Shown: positions 26,121 through 34,782, numbered from the stretch's first letter. The stretch: DNA of 55,886 nucleotides from an uncultured Prevotellaceae bacterium (GCA_900321965.1 ONYA01000013.1:1-55886); one strand, 5' to 3'. Program-made: numbers and translations. Notes: generated by a model from the letters alone, not told the origin.

Positions 26121-27235
26121 AAGTTTTTCTTAATAATGCAATTAAGTATGCGTTCAATGTCTGCGTCACTCAATGCGTGATGCATTGGCAAGCAGATGAC
26201 TTCGTCAGCCATCTTCGTAGCCACGGGCAGGTTCTCGGGCTTAGCACTATCCAGTCCACGATATGTAGAGAAAGTGCTGATGAGCGGATAGAAATAACGA
26301 CGGCCCAGCACGCCCTGTTCCTTCATGCGGAAATAGAGTTCATCGCGACTCATGCCATACTTGGCGGCATCGACGAAGATGGGGAAATAGGAGTAATTAT
26401 GCTTCACACCCGGCATATCATCCCAGAAGGTGATGCCTTCAACGTCACGCAATGCCTCACGGTAGCGGATAGCAACCTGATGGCGGGCCTCAATGGCGTC
26501 ATCTACCTGTCGCAGATTCAGCAGACCGTAGGCAGAGCGTACTTCGTCCATCTTCGAGTTGATGCCCGGTGCCACCACCTCTGTCTCGCCGGCGAAACCG
26601 AAGTTCTTCAAATAGTCGATACGTTTCTTCGTGGCTTCGTCGTGCATCACCATGGCGCCACCTTCAATGGTGTTGAACACCTTTGTAGCATGGAAACTCA
26701 GTGTCGACATGTCGCCAGCGTTAAGTACGCTCTGGCCGTCGACCTCCACGCCGAAAGCATGGGCAGCGTCGTAAATGACCTTCAATCCATATTTGTCGGC
26801 TATCTGCTGAATCGCGTCAATGTCACAAGGCTTGCCATAGACATGGACAGGCATGATGGCCGTTGTCCTCGGCGTGATGGCAGCCTCAATTTTATTAGGG
26901 TCAAGACACCCGTTTTTAGGGTCGATATCGACAAACACTGGCTTGATGCCGTTCCACCACAAGGCGTGGGTCGTGGCCACAAAAGAATAGGGTGTGGTGA
27001 TGACTTCGCCTGAAATACGCAGAGCCTGCAATGCCGTGATGAGAGGCAACGTACCATTTGTAAAGAGGCTCACATAGGGCACCTTCAGGTATTCCGCCAA
27101 CGCCTTCTCCAACTGTTTGTGGAACGAGCCGTTGTTGGTTATCCACTTGCTGTTCCAGATGTCCTTAAGCAGTTCATAAAACTCTTCCAGGTCGGGCAAT
27201 AAAGGTGATGTAACTGTTATGATATCTTTGTTCAT
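26117..27235 (-). CDS. DegT/DnrJ/EryC1-family sugar aminotransferase
   Basis: First gene of the phosphonate operon. The 372-residue PLP enzyme resembles VioA/WecE-type transaminases that convert a dTDP-4-keto-6-deoxy sugar to its 4-amino form. It shows the PLP contacts D156 in YDAAHAFG and K185 in LSFHATKVFNTIEGG, plus the substrate loop GINSKMDEVRSAYG. No sugar dehydratase or dTDP-glucose synthase is nearby, so the keto sugar must be made elsewhere. The ATG at 27235 is chosen over the upstream Met at 27262 because the latter falls in the promoter. Leader about 20 nt. Confidence 0.9.
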   Translation of the reverse strand: MNKDIITVTSPLLPDLEEFYELLKDIWNSKWITNNGSFHKQLEKALAEYLKVPYVSLFTNGTLPLITALQALRISGEVITTPYSFVATTHALWWNGIKPVFVDIDPKNGCLDPNKIEAAITPRTTAIMPVHVYGKPCDIDAIQQIADKYGLKVIYDAAHAFGVEVDGQSVLNAGDMSTLSFHATKVFNTIEGGAMVMHDEATKKRIDYLKNFGFAGETEVVAPGINSKMDEVRSAYGLLNLRQVDDAIEARHQVAIRYREALRDVEGITFWDDMPGVKHNYSYFPIFVDAAKYGMSRDELYFRMKEQGVLGRRYFYPLISTFSTYRGLDSAKPENLPVATKMADEVICLPMHHALSDADIERILNCIIKKNL

Positions 27236-27259
27236 CTTTTTCAGTATGACTATCGCCTG

Positions 27260-27267
27260 CAAAGGTA
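27260..27267 (-). promoter_or_regulatory. Phosphonate operon promoter -7 box (TACCTTTG)
   Basis: TACCTTTG followed by CAGG on the minus strand, 25 bases before the DegT ATG. No other promoter box was found before the end of the operon at 17125, so the nine genes probably share it. Confidence 0.68.
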
Positions 27268-27409
27268 CGCTTTTTTTATTGATTCACAAAGAAAACGACG
27301 GATTATTTGCCTTTTATAGGCAATCATCGGATCAATCTTTACATCACAAGCACGAACAACGAACATGTACGATGACATGGTCAGGTCGCTCAACATATAG
27401 GTCCTTTTT

Positions 27410-27428
27410 CACGTGCGCACGCGCACGC
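27410..27428. repeat. 19-bp alternating purine-pyrimidine tract
   Basis: CACGTGCGCACGCGCACGC alternates at every step, as do the tracts at 4016-4048 and 37163-37181. Confidence 0.75.
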
Positions 27429-27579
27429 CTACATACAGGACTGCCGTCTGGTGACACCTCTAACACCTACCACTGATTATCAGCAGTTTACAGAAAAGTT
27501 TACCCGCACCAATGGTCGCACCAGTGGTCGCACCAAGTGGCGCACCAATGTTTCACGGCAAAGGCCGGAAACGTACAAG

Positions 27580-27642
27580 CCTCTCATAAAAATTTCACGG
27601 CCATTCGTAAAAACGTCACGGCCTCTCGTAAATGTTTCACGG
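27580..27642 (+). repeat. 21-bp tandem repeats, locus 2
   Basis: Three exact-length units (27580-27600, 27601-27621, 27622-27642). The preceding 27546-27558 (CCAATGTTTCACGG type) and a 21-nt block 27559-27579 keep the same period. The last unit ends CGTAAATGTTTCACGG as in locus 3. Confidence 0.85.
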
Positions 27643-27819
27643 TCGGGCATAATACCTTGGTGTCACCTCTGGTGCGCCTTTAGGTGTCACTTAACCAAAG
27701 ACGGTAGGTGTTGATTTTCAAGTAGTTAAGTGCCAGGTGTAAGAGGTGTCACCTATTATTTCTTGAAACGGTATAGATATATTTACACCCTACCTTTTTA
27801 TTCTAACAAATGATGATGC

Positions 27820-28914
27820 CTATCCCCTTCCGAACAGCCATTTCTTGAAGAAGGGACTGACGCGCAGGATGTTTGAGGCGATGATGCTGAAGGCGATGAC
27901 AACCAAGGCTATCAGTATGCTGAGCGTCGTGTCGATAGCGAAGTTATGACGGTACTGGTTAAAGTAGTTGCCAATGGTAGGTAGGTTAGGCATGAAGAGG
28001 TAGTGAATCAGATAGATGTCGAGCGTACGGCGCCCGATGTACTGCAGGCTGGCACCGATGACCGTCCGCTGGGTGAAGTACTGCTGGTAATAGCGGAAGT
28101 ACATGAAGACGATGGTCAGCAGCGTAAAGCGTGCCAAGGTCAACGGCAGGGTGGCCCAGGCCATTCGCAGCCAGTGCCACTTCTGGGAGTCGAGCCAGGC
28201 GTAGAGTGCCACACAGAACAGGATAGGGAAAAACCACTTGGCATCCATGATACGCTGTGCCTGCTCCCAGTATCGCCTGACCATATTGCCATAGAGGAAG
28301 AAGGGGAAGTACAGAAACAACTGGCCGAAGCTGCTATATATCATAAAGTCATTGGGGGCGCCCTTGTATCCTGCTGCCCAAGAAAAATACCGGGGCTGGT
28401 AGCAGGTGTCGTAGCAGCACAGCGAGATGACAAACAAGATGGCGATAGGCAGCCACGACGGCATCTTCGGGAACCACTTCTTCAACCTCTCCTCGACGAA
28501 ACAGAACAGGTAGTAGACAATGAACATATAGAGCAGCACGATGGTGAACCAGTAACCACCCTTGGTCGGCGAATAGAGCCACCTCATGGTCGTCGGCCAG
28601 AAATAGCCTCCCAAGATGGCAACTCCTAAGAAGAAGAATACCACCGTCGGTACCGTCTGCACGCGGATTTTCTTAGCCAGCAACGTGCCGAGCGTCTTCC
28701 CGTTCCACACCAGTCCAGCCTTATAGGCTAAGAACCCGCTGACAAAGAAGAACAGCGGCATGCGGAACAGAACCAGGAAACGCATAGACGATGACAGCTT
28801 GCTCTGCTCACCAAAACCAATCATGGCGACATGGAAGGCGACAACAAGAATCATAGTAAAGCCTCTCAGCGCGTCGAGCCACTCTAAGCGCGGCTTTTTG
28901 CCAGTATTTTCCAT
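27820..28914 (-). CDS. Acyltransferase family 3 membrane protein
   Basis: A 364-residue protein with about ten membrane helices and the family start RLEWLDALRGFTMILVVAFH, whose Arg and His are the conserved catalytic-site residues of OafA/YrhL-type acyltransferases. These enzymes add acetyl or other acyl groups to surface sugars. FRMPLFFFVSGFL and the C-terminal helices are well kept. The ATG at 28914 is chosen because the upstream codons contain the promoter at 28949. A decayed paralogue lies at 31644-32550 in the opposite direction. Substrate unknown; the flippase and glycosyltransferase next door suggest a surface polysaccharide. Confidence 0.9.
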   Translation of the reverse strand: MENTGKKPRLEWLDALRGFTMILVVAFHVAMIGFGEQSKLSSSMRFLVLFRMPLFFFVSGFLAYKAGLVWNGKTLGTLLAKKIRVQTVPTVVFFFLGVAILGGYFWPTTMRWLYSPTKGGYWFTIVLLYMFIVYYLFCFVEERLKKWFPKMPSWLPIAILFVISLCCYDTCYQPRYFSWAAGYKGAPNDFMIYSSFGQLFLYFPFFLYGNMVRRYWEQAQRIMDAKWFFPILFCVALYAWLDSQKWHWLRMAWATLPLTLARFTLLTIVFMYFRYYQQYFTQRTVIGASLQYIGRRTLDIYLIHYLFMPNLPTIGNYFNQYRHNFAIDTTLSILIALVVIAFSIIASNILRVSPFFKKWLFGRG

Positions 28915-28948
28915 AGGCAAAAAAGATATATTTTTCGTTAATTTGCTG

Positions 28949-28956
28949 CAAAGATA
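28949..28956 (-). promoter_or_regulatory. Acyltransferase promoter -7 box (TATCTTTG)
   Basis: TATCTTTG followed by CAGC on the minus strand, 35 bases before the ATG at 28914; back to back with the plus-strand promoter at 28980. Confidence 0.68.
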
Positions 28957-28979
28957 CAAAATTATTCGAGATATTTGCC

Positions 28980-28987
28980 TATCTTTG
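28980..28987 (+). promoter_or_regulatory. Promoter -7 box (TATCTTTG) of the small protein gene
   Basis: TATCTTTG followed by CGAAA, 21 bases before the ATG at 29008, with a TTTG at about 28974. Confidence 0.66.
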
Positions 28988-29007
28988 CGAAATATTTGAG
29001 ATTCACT

Positions 29008-29205
29008 ATGGAGAATTTGAAGATTGCACTTCTGAAGCAGGATATCTATCAGGACTTATACGTGTGTCCTGTCTCTGAGAAATCTGCTGCTAACATTTTG
29101 TTCAGTTCAATGATGCGCGTAGGGCCGATTGGTCTGATGAGCGACCTGAACGCCGACTTCTACATCGTCAAGGAAGAGCCGGCGCCAGAGACACATAATA
29201 TATAA
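29008..29205 (+). CDS. Small protein of unknown function (65 residues)
   Basis: Starts MENLKIALLKQDIYQDLY and ends with a polar EEPAPETHNI tail; a well-placed promoter 21 bases upstream supports expression. There is no signal peptide or membrane segment. The start resembles the first beta-strand and loop of B12-binding or radical-SAM proteins (KIALLK-D-Y-DLY), so it may be a shortened relative, but the clean promoter, codon use and stop argue for a real small gene. The ATG at 29008 is chosen because the earlier Met at 28975 lies before the -7 box. I do not recognise a family. Confidence 0.6.
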   Translation: MENLKIALLKQDIYQDLYVCPVSEKSAANILFSSMMRVGPIGLMSDLNADFYIVKEEPAPETHNI

Positions 29206-29272
29206 TAAGGTATAAACCGCTGCAAAGATAGTGCATTTTTACGGATTGGCAAAATAAAAAAAGATATTTGTT

Positions 29273-30112
29273 TCATTGACAGGCATCTACGGCTGCTTTC
29301 AGCTCTTCACGACTGCCTGCATAAAGAGTGTACAGCAGCTTGCTGTTACGCTCACACTGCTCTCGTGTAAAGTCATTGTTCCACAGACGCATACCGCCGG
29401 CCGTCAGACTGCGGAATCCCGCATCGTAAAGACCGACTTGCAGCCCATTGAGCCACGCACGGGCACACAGCTCATAGTCGTCGAACTGGAACGGGGCAAA
29501 CCGGAAGTCAATATGGCGCAGATGCTGCATAAACAGGTCACGCCGAATCCACATGGGGGCACGGTTGACTGCCGTTACGAATCGGAACTCACTTCCGCTG
29601 ATGGGCTTGCCGCCGCGTGTCTGCCTGGTTTGGTCATCGAAGATAATGTCGAGTCCGCCCTTTCCGCCGAGGATTACCATTTTCGGATGCTGCTCAAACA
29701 GGCTGACGGCCCGTTCTGCCCAGCCCGTGCCGTCGAAGTCGTCATCATCCTGCATCAGCGCAATATACTTGCCGCCCGCCAGGCGGATGGCCCTGTCGTA
29801 AGTAACGTTCTCAAACAGGTCGTTGGCACGCAGCAGAAACTCGTTGGCCCCGGTCAGGGCGTTGGCCAGCCGCTGGGTGTGCTCCAGCTTCGAACCGTCG
29901 TCGATGACGATGATTTCCGCATCCTCATACTGCCGCAGCTTGGGCAGTACATGGCATATCTGCAGACTCTTGTCGTGCGACTGGAGTATAAACGTGACCG
30001 TCGGCTCCTGCCGGTAGCCCTTGGCCACCCATGAGGCATAGCTCTTTTTCTGCTGAGCTAAGCCGGAACGTTTCTGTAGTGCTAACTTGATTTTCTCTAT
30101 GAGCAGTTTCAT
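29273..30112 (-). CDS. Glycosyltransferase family 2
   Basis: A 279-residue GT-A glycosyltransferase. VTFILQSHDKSLQI and EIIVIDDGS form the nucleotide-binding core, and LMQDDDDFDG is the DxD metal site; the acceptor side includes APFQFDDYELCARAWLNG. The N-terminal 35 residues are basic and amphipathic. The ATG at 30112 overlaps the flippase stop as ATGA, which fixes the start; the frame stays open upstream only because it shadows the flippase gene. It should build the glycan exported by the neighbouring flippase. Confidence 0.88.
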   Translation of the reverse strand: MKLLIEKIKLALQKRSGLAQQKKSYASWVAKGYRQEPTVTFILQSHDKSLQICHVLPKLRQYEDAEIIVIDDGSKLEHTQRLANALTGANEFLLRANDLFENVTYDRAIRLAGGKYIALMQDDDDFDGTGWAERAVSLFEQHPKMVILGGKGGLDIIFDDQTRQTRGGKPISGSEFRFVTAVNRAPMWIRRDLFMQHLRHIDFRFAPFQFDDYELCARAWLNGLQVGLYDAGFRSLTAGGMRLWNNDFTREQCERNSKLLYTLYAGSREELKAAVDACQ

Positions 30113-31557
30113 CTTTTTCTTAATTTTCTGCAAAAGTAGGAGACACACTCCTCGAATATCCTGACGCGAGCCAGCTTCATGATGCCGATATAGAGCGTGG
30201 CGGTAATGACTATGCGCAGCACAATCCTGACGACGGGCTGGCCGACGGTGCGGGTTGCCAGACAGGCCAGGCCCACGCAGGCGAGTGCCGACAGCAGGAA
30301 CGGCAGGAGGTCTTTCAGGAAGTCGGCAAAGCGCAGCCCTATCAGTCTGCTGGCCATCACCTGCCACACCGCCGTCCACATGATGAGCATCGTGGCATAG
30401 GCCATGACCATGGTCTGGATGCCCCAGGGGCTGAAGGCCAGGATGACACCGATTTGCACGACAATCTGGGCCGCCGAGCACCACATATAGGAGTCGGAGC
30501 GCCCGTGGCTGATAAACAGGTTCTGGTAGAGTGTATGAATGGGCAGGAAGGCCCCGCTGACGCAGAGCGTGCGCAGCAGGACAACGCTGCCGGCCCACTT
30601 CGCGCCTAACAGCAGGACGATGAAGTCGGCTATCAGGGCCAGGCCCAGCATGGCAGGCATGCTGAGAAAAGCCGTGAAGCGCAGCATCTTGCGGAACACG
30701 TTAAGCTGCCGCCCCTCGCCATCCTTGTTGATGGAGGCCAGCACGGGCTGGGCCACCTGACTGATGGTGCCGGAGATGAGCGAGTAGCCCATCTGGTTCC
30801 ACTTGGCTGCCTGGGTATAGTTGCCCACGGCCTTTGCGCTGAACAGCCGGCCAAAGATGAACGACAGCACGTTGTTGCTCACTTGGTTGATGATGTTCGT
30901 TACCAGAATCTTGCTGCTGAAGCCGAACATCTCGCGGATGGGCGACATATCAATCCGCAGCGTCGGCAGCCAGCGTACATAGTACAGGCGGCACAGGTCT
31001 ACCACACACATATAGGCAAACTGCTGCCAGGCCAGGCTCCAGTAGGAGTAGCCCAGCAGGGCCAGCGTGATGCCTACGCTGCCGCTGCCCAGCAGGGCCA
31101 GCGCGTTCATGACGGCCTTCTCGCGGTTCATCATGTTGCGGAACATATAGGCTGAATGGGCTGTGCCGATGCCTGCCAGCACGAAGGAGGCAAACACCAG
31201 ACGCGACAGGCTGACCAGCTCAGGCTGGTGGAAGTAGCCGGCAATGAGCGGAGCTGCGAAATAGAGCAGCACGTAAAGGCTAAGCGCCATACTGGTGCTG
31301 AACCAAAACACTGCATTATACTCGCGGTGGGTGGCCTGCTTCAGATTGGTGAGGGCTGCCGTGAAGCCGCTGTCCTGCAGCGAACCGGCAATGGCCGAGA
31401 AAATGGCCAGCATACCCACTAGCCCATATTCGGCGGGCGAGAGCAGCCGGCCCAGCACAATGCCTATCAGTGCGCTGAGCAGCTGGGTCGCTATGTTGCC
31501 CACTGCCCCCCACAGCAGCCCCGTGGCCGTCTTCTCCTTTAGTGATTTCTCGCTCAT
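30109..31557 (-). CDS. Lipopolysaccharide/O-antigen flippase (MATE/Wzx-like)
   Basis: A 482-residue polytopic protein with about 12-14 helices. The start EKTATGLLWGAVGNIATQLLSALIGIVLGRLLSP and the EYGLVGM segment are typical of WzxC-like polysaccharide flippases that move undecaprenyl-linked glycans across the inner membrane. FGFSSKILVTNIINQVSNNV is the conserved middle. It is translationally coupled to the glycosyltransferase downstream and has a promoter at 31565-31572. Confidence 0.9.
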   Translation of the reverse strand: MSEKSLKEKTATGLLWGAVGNIATQLLSALIGIVLGRLLSPAEYGLVGMLAIFSAIAGSLQDSGFTAALTNLKQATHREYNAVFWFSTSMALSLYVLLYFAAPLIAGYFHQPELVSLSRLVFASFVLAGIGTAHSAYMFRNMMNREKAVMNALALLGSGSVGITLALLGYSYWSLAWQQFAYMCVVDLCRLYYVRWLPTLRIDMSPIREMFGFSSKILVTNIINQVSNNVLSFIFGRLFSAKAVGNYTQAAKWNQMGYSLISGTISQVAQPVLASINKDGEGRQLNVFRKMLRFTAFLSMPAMLGLALIADFIVLLLGAKWAGSVVLLRTLCVSGAFLPIHTLYQNLFISHGRSDSYMWCSAAQIVVQIGVILAFSPWGIQTMVMAYATMLIMWTAVWQVMASRLIGLRFADFLKDLLPFLLSALACVGLACLATRTVGQPVVRIVLRIVITATLYIGIMKLARVRIFEECVSYFCRKLRKR

Positions 31558-31564
31558 TTGGGCG

Positions 31565-31572
31565 CAAAGTTA
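31565..31572 (-). promoter_or_regulatory. Flippase promoter -7 box (TAACTTTG)
   Basis: TAACTTTG followed by CGCCC on the minus strand, 8 bases before the ATG at 31557, leaving almost no leader. A 14-bp tandem repeat lies just upstream. Confidence 0.6.
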
Positions 31573-31578
31573 CGAAAT

Positions 31579-31612
31579 AATTTATAATTACTAATTTATA
31601 ATTACTAATTTT
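31579..31612. repeat. 14-bp tandem repeat upstream of the flippase promoter
   Basis: AATTTATAATTACT twice in a row (31579-31592, 31593-31606) plus a partial copy, reaching into the -33 area of the flippase promoter. Confidence 0.7.
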
Positions 31613-31643
31613 TTCGTTTTTTTGCCCCAAAAACAGAGATACA

Positions 31644-32550
31644 ATGGACGCTAACACACAACCGACAAAGAAAACACGCCTGGAATGGCTCGATGCACTC
31701 CGTGGGTTCACCATGATTCTGGTGGTGGCCTTCCACGTGAGCCAGTCAGGCTTAGAACATACACCACTCCTCGTCGCCGCCCTTCCTTGTGCTGTTCCGC
31801 ATGCCGCTGTTCTTCTTCGTCAGCGGCTTCCTGGCCTACAAGTCCAGCCTGGTGTGGGACTTCCCCACGCTAAGGACGCTGCTGGCCAAGAAGGTGCGCG
31901 TGCAGACGGTGCCCACCGTCATCTTCTTCCTCTTTGCCATGGCCGTGTTGGGCAGCTCGTTCTACCCCACAGAACCTGCAGAGCGTGACGAAGGGCGGCT
32001 ACTGGTTCACCATCGTCCTGCCCTATATGTTCATCGTCTATTACCTCTTCTGCTTTCTTGAAAGTCGCCTGCGGGCACGCTTCCCCCGGTTGCCGTCGTG
32101 GCTGCCCATAGCCCTCCTGTTCCTCATATCGCTGTGCTTCTACGACACGTGCTACCAGCCCAAGTACTTCTCCTGGGCATCAGGCCACCGGGGCGGCCCC
32201 AGCCTGTTTATGCGCTACAGCAGCCTGGGCCAGCTGTTTATGTACTTCCCGTTCTTCCTCTACGGCAACATCGTGCGCCGCTACTGGGGCCAGGCCCAGC
32301 GGCTGATGGACACGCGCTACTTCTACCCCGTCATCGTGACCCTGGTCATCTTCGCTGCCTTAGACTGCCTCAAGTGGCACACCCTGCACCTGGCGTGGGC
32401 ACCTTCTTCTCCACCTACCGCCACAACTTCGTGCTCGACGTGACGCTCTCCGTCTTTATCGGTCTCATCGTGATAGGCTTCTGCTGCATCACCAGCAACA
32501 TCCTCCGTGTCAGCCCGTTCTTCAAGAAGTGGCTCTTCGGCCGGTCATAA
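31644..32550 (+). pseudogene. Decayed acyltransferase family 3 gene
   Basis: Pieces of an OafA/YrhL-type acyltransferase lie in three frames. RLEWLDALRGFTMILVVAFHVS opens at 31644; a frameshift between about 31745 and 31775 moves to FRMPLFFFVSGFLAYK; another at about 31970-31985 moves to KGGYWFTIVLPYMFIVYYL; and near 32398 a frame change joins HLAW to GTFFSTYRHNF, with about 65 residues present in the intact paralogue (27820-28914) missing. The last residues SPFFKKWLFGR match the paralogue. If these are not sequencing errors the gene is dead. Confidence 0.85.
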
Positions 32551-32552
32551 AG

Positions 32553-32637
32553 ATTGAAAAATGAAAATTGAGAACTGAAGATTGGCTACGCCCCATTGCC
32601 GCATCCAATTTTCAATTCTCAATTTTCAATTATCAAT
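32553..32637. terminator. Long AT-rich inverted repeat between convergent genes
   Basis: Arms 32553-32585 and 32605-32637 match as inverted repeats in about 29 of 33 positions (ATTGAAAAATGAAAATTGAG type) around 19 nt. The position between the acyltransferase pseudogene and metG suits a terminator, though there is no GC-rich core. Confidence 0.5.
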
Positions 32638-32643
32638 GCCCTA

Positions 32644-34749
32644 TTATCCCACCTGACTGCCGGGCTTGACGTCCTTGGTGGTCGTCACCACGCTCAGGCT
32701 CTCATCGGCATCGACGGCCGAGAGAATCATGCCCTGGCTCTCGATGCCCATCATCGTGCGCGGCGCGAAGTTGGCCACAAAGAGGATGCGCTTGCCAATC
32801 AGCTCCTCGGGATTCTCGTAGAAGGCGGCGATACCTGAGCAGATGGTGCGGTCGGTACCTGAGCCGTCGTCGATGGTGAACTGCAGGAGCTTCTTCGACT
32901 TCTTCACCTTCTGGCAGTCCTTCACCAGACCGACGCGGATGTCGAGCTTCTCGAAGTCCTCGAACGAGACGGTGTCCTTGATGGGCGCAGCCTGGTATGC
33001 GGCAGCCTGGTTGGCTTTCTTCGTTGCTTCAAGCTTGTCGAGCTGTTTCTGAATCACCTCGTCCTCAATCTTCTCGAACAGCAGGGCGGGTTCGCCAAGC
33101 TGATGACCAGCCGTCAGCAGTTCGGTAGAGCCGAGCTGTTCCCACTCGAACGACTCGATGTTGAGCATTTCGCGGAGTTTCTTCGACGAGAACGGCAGGA
33201 ACGGCTCGAAGGCAATGGCGAGGTTGGCCGTCAGCTGCAGGCAGATATTGAGGATGGTCTCGCAGCGCTTGGAATCCTGCTTCCAGACCTTCCACGGTTC
33301 GCAGTCGGTGATGTATTTGTTGCCGATACGGGCAAGGTTCATAGCCTCGAACTGTGCGTCGCGGAACTTGAACTGCTCCAACAGGCGCTCCACCTTCTCC
33401 TTCACGTCCTTGAACTCATCTAATGCTTGACGGTCAACGTCCGTCAGCTCGCCGCAGGCGGGAACGATACCGTTCCAGTATTTCTTCGTCAGCTGCAGGG
33501 CGCGATTGACAAAATTGCCGTAGACGGCTACCAGCTCGTTGTTATTGCGGTCCTGGAAATCCTTCCAGGTGAAGTTGTTGTCCTTCGTTTCCGGAGCATT
33601 GGCGGTCAGCACGTAGCGCAGCACGTCCTGCTTGCCGGGCATGTCGACGAGGTACTCGTGCAGCCAGACGGCCCAGTTGCGCGAAGTGGAGATCTTGTCG
33701 TTCTCAAGGTTCAGGAACTCATTAGCGGGCACGTTGTCAGGCATGATGAAGCCTCCCCCGCCCCCTTTAAAGGAGGGGTGTCCGTTAGCCTCGTTCCATG
33801 CTTTCATCATCGTGGGGAAGATGATGCAGTGGAAGACGATGTTGTCCTTGCCGATAAAGTGAACGAGACGGGTGTCTTCGTCCTGCCACCATTTCTCCCA
33901 GTTGCCCCACTTTTCCGGCTCTTTGGCGCACAGTTCGACGGTGTTCGAGACATAGCCAATAGGCGCGTCGAACCACACGTAGAGCACCTTGCCGTCGGCT
34001 CCTTCCACGGGCACGGGGATACCCCAGTCCAGGTCTCGCGTCATGGCGCGGGGCTGCAGATCCATGTCGAGCCACGACTTGCACTGGCCGTAGACATTCG
34101 GACGCCACTCCTTGTGCTCCTCCAGAATCCACTGCTTCAGCCAATCCTGATACTCGTTCAGCGGCAGATACCAGTTCTTTGTCTTCTTCAGCACGGGTGT
34201 CGAGCCGCTGATGGTCGACTTCGGGTTGATCAACTCCGTGGGCGAGAGGTCGCGACCGCACTTCTCGCACTGGTCGCCGTAAGCCCCTTCGTTGTGGCAG
34301 TGGGGACATTCGCCCACGACATAGCGGTCGGCGAGGAACTGCTTGGCCTCCTCGTCATACAGCTGCTCGGTGGTCTCTTCCACCAGCTTGCCCTCGTCGT
34401 AGAGCTTGCGGAACCACTCGGCGGCAAACTTGTGATGCGTCTCACTGGTGGTGCGGCTATAGATGTCGAACGAGATGCCGAACTCCTCGAACGAGTCCTT
34501 GATCATCTTGTGGTAGCGGTCTACCACGTCCTGCGGTGTGATACCCTCCTTGCGGGCACGGACGGTGATGGGCACACCATGCTCGTCAGAGCCGCCAATG
34601 AAAAGGACCTCGCGCTTCTTCAGACGAAGATAGCGCACATAGATATCGGCCGGCACATAGACACCAGCCAGGTGACCGATATGCACCCCGCCATTGGCAT
34701 ACGGCAGGGCCGACGTCACGGTTATTCGCTTATACTGTTTCTGTTCCAT
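32644..34749 (-). CDS. metG: Methionyl-tRNA synthetase
   Basis: Charges tRNA-Met, including initiator. The 701-residue protein has HIGH at 23-26, the zinc-knuckle cysteines in [17 protein letters not shown], a KMSKS loop read as KISTS at 352-356, the helical anticodon-binding domain, and a C-terminal EMAP/Trbp111-type tRNA-binding domain ([15 protein letters not shown] onward). Between [10 protein letters not shown] and FIMPDN there is an extra Gly-rich stretch ([10 protein letters not shown]), encoded by a palindromic GC-rich insertion at about 33751-33783. Transcribed from a promoter at 34775-34782. Confidence 0.97.
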   Translation of the reverse strand: MEQKQYKRITVTSALPYANGGVHIGHLAGVYVPADIYVRYLRLKKREVLFIGGSDEHGVPITVRARKEGITPQDVVDRYHKMIKDSFEEFGISFDIYSRTTSETHHKFAAEWFRKLYDEGKLVEETTEQLYDEEAKQFLADRYVVGECPHCHNEGAYGDQCEKCGRDLSPTELINPKSTISGSTPVLKKTKNWYLPLNEYQDWLKQWILEEHKEWRPNVYGQCKSWLDMDLQPRAMTRDLDWGIPVPVEGADGKVLYVWFDAPIGYVSNTVELCAKEPEKWGNWEKWWQDEDTRLVHFIGKDNIVFHCIIFPTMMKAWNEANGHPSFKGGGGGFIMPDNVPANEFLNLENDKISTSRNWAVWLHEYLVDMPGKQDVLRYVLTANAPETKDNNFTWKDFQDRNNNELVAVYGNFVNRALQLTKKYWNGIVPACGELTDVDRQALDEFKDVKEKVERLLEQFKFRDAQFEAMNLARIGNKYITDCEPWKVWKQDSKRCETILNICLQLTANLAIAFEPFLPFSSKKLREMLNIESFEWEQLGSTELLTAGHQLGEPALLFEKIEDEVIQKQLDKLEATKKANQAAAYQAAPIKDTVSFEDFEKLDIRVGLVKDCQKVKKSKKLLQFTIDDGSGTDRTICSGIAAFYENPEELIGKRILFVANFAPRTMMGIESQGMILSAVDADESLSVVTTTKDVKPGSQVG
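33751..33783. repeat. GC-rich palindromic insertion within metG
   Basis: CCCCCTTTAAAGGAGGGG is nearly palindromic and follows a C-rich CCTCCCCCG. It adds about ten residues, mostly Gly, in frame at a loop. It resembles the insertions in argS and comM. Confidence 0.6.
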
Positions 34750-34774
34750 GATATTGTTTTTTTAATTTTGGCTG

Positions 34775-34782
34775 CAAAATTA
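34775..34782 (-). promoter_or_regulatory. metG promoter -7 box (TAATTTTG)
   Basis: TAATTTTG followed by CAGCC on the minus strand, 26 bases before the metG ATG. It overlaps the very end of the HAD gene (stop at 34783). Confidence 0.65.

Larger units (their letters stand above)
27268..27819. repeat. Modular intergenic repeat element, locus 2
   Basis: A gene-free 552-bp stretch. In order on the plus strand: alternating purine-pyrimidine tract (27410-27428), GTGACACCTC, GATTATCA-containing segment (27475-27484), repeated GGTCGCACCA-like 12-mers (27500-27550), 21-bp repeats (27580-27642), GGTGTCACCTCTGGTGCG (27659-27676) and GTTAAGTGCCAGGTGTAAGA to TTTCTTGAA (27725-27767). The second half is nearly a copy of 37347-37532. 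The reading frame across it (27451-27714) is most likely not a gene. Confidence 0.8.

Noticed and set aside
30113-30598. Upstream extension of the glycosyltransferase frame to 441 codons
   Set aside because: This part is a frame-shifted shadow of the flippase gene; the ATGA overlap at 30109-30112 marks the true start.
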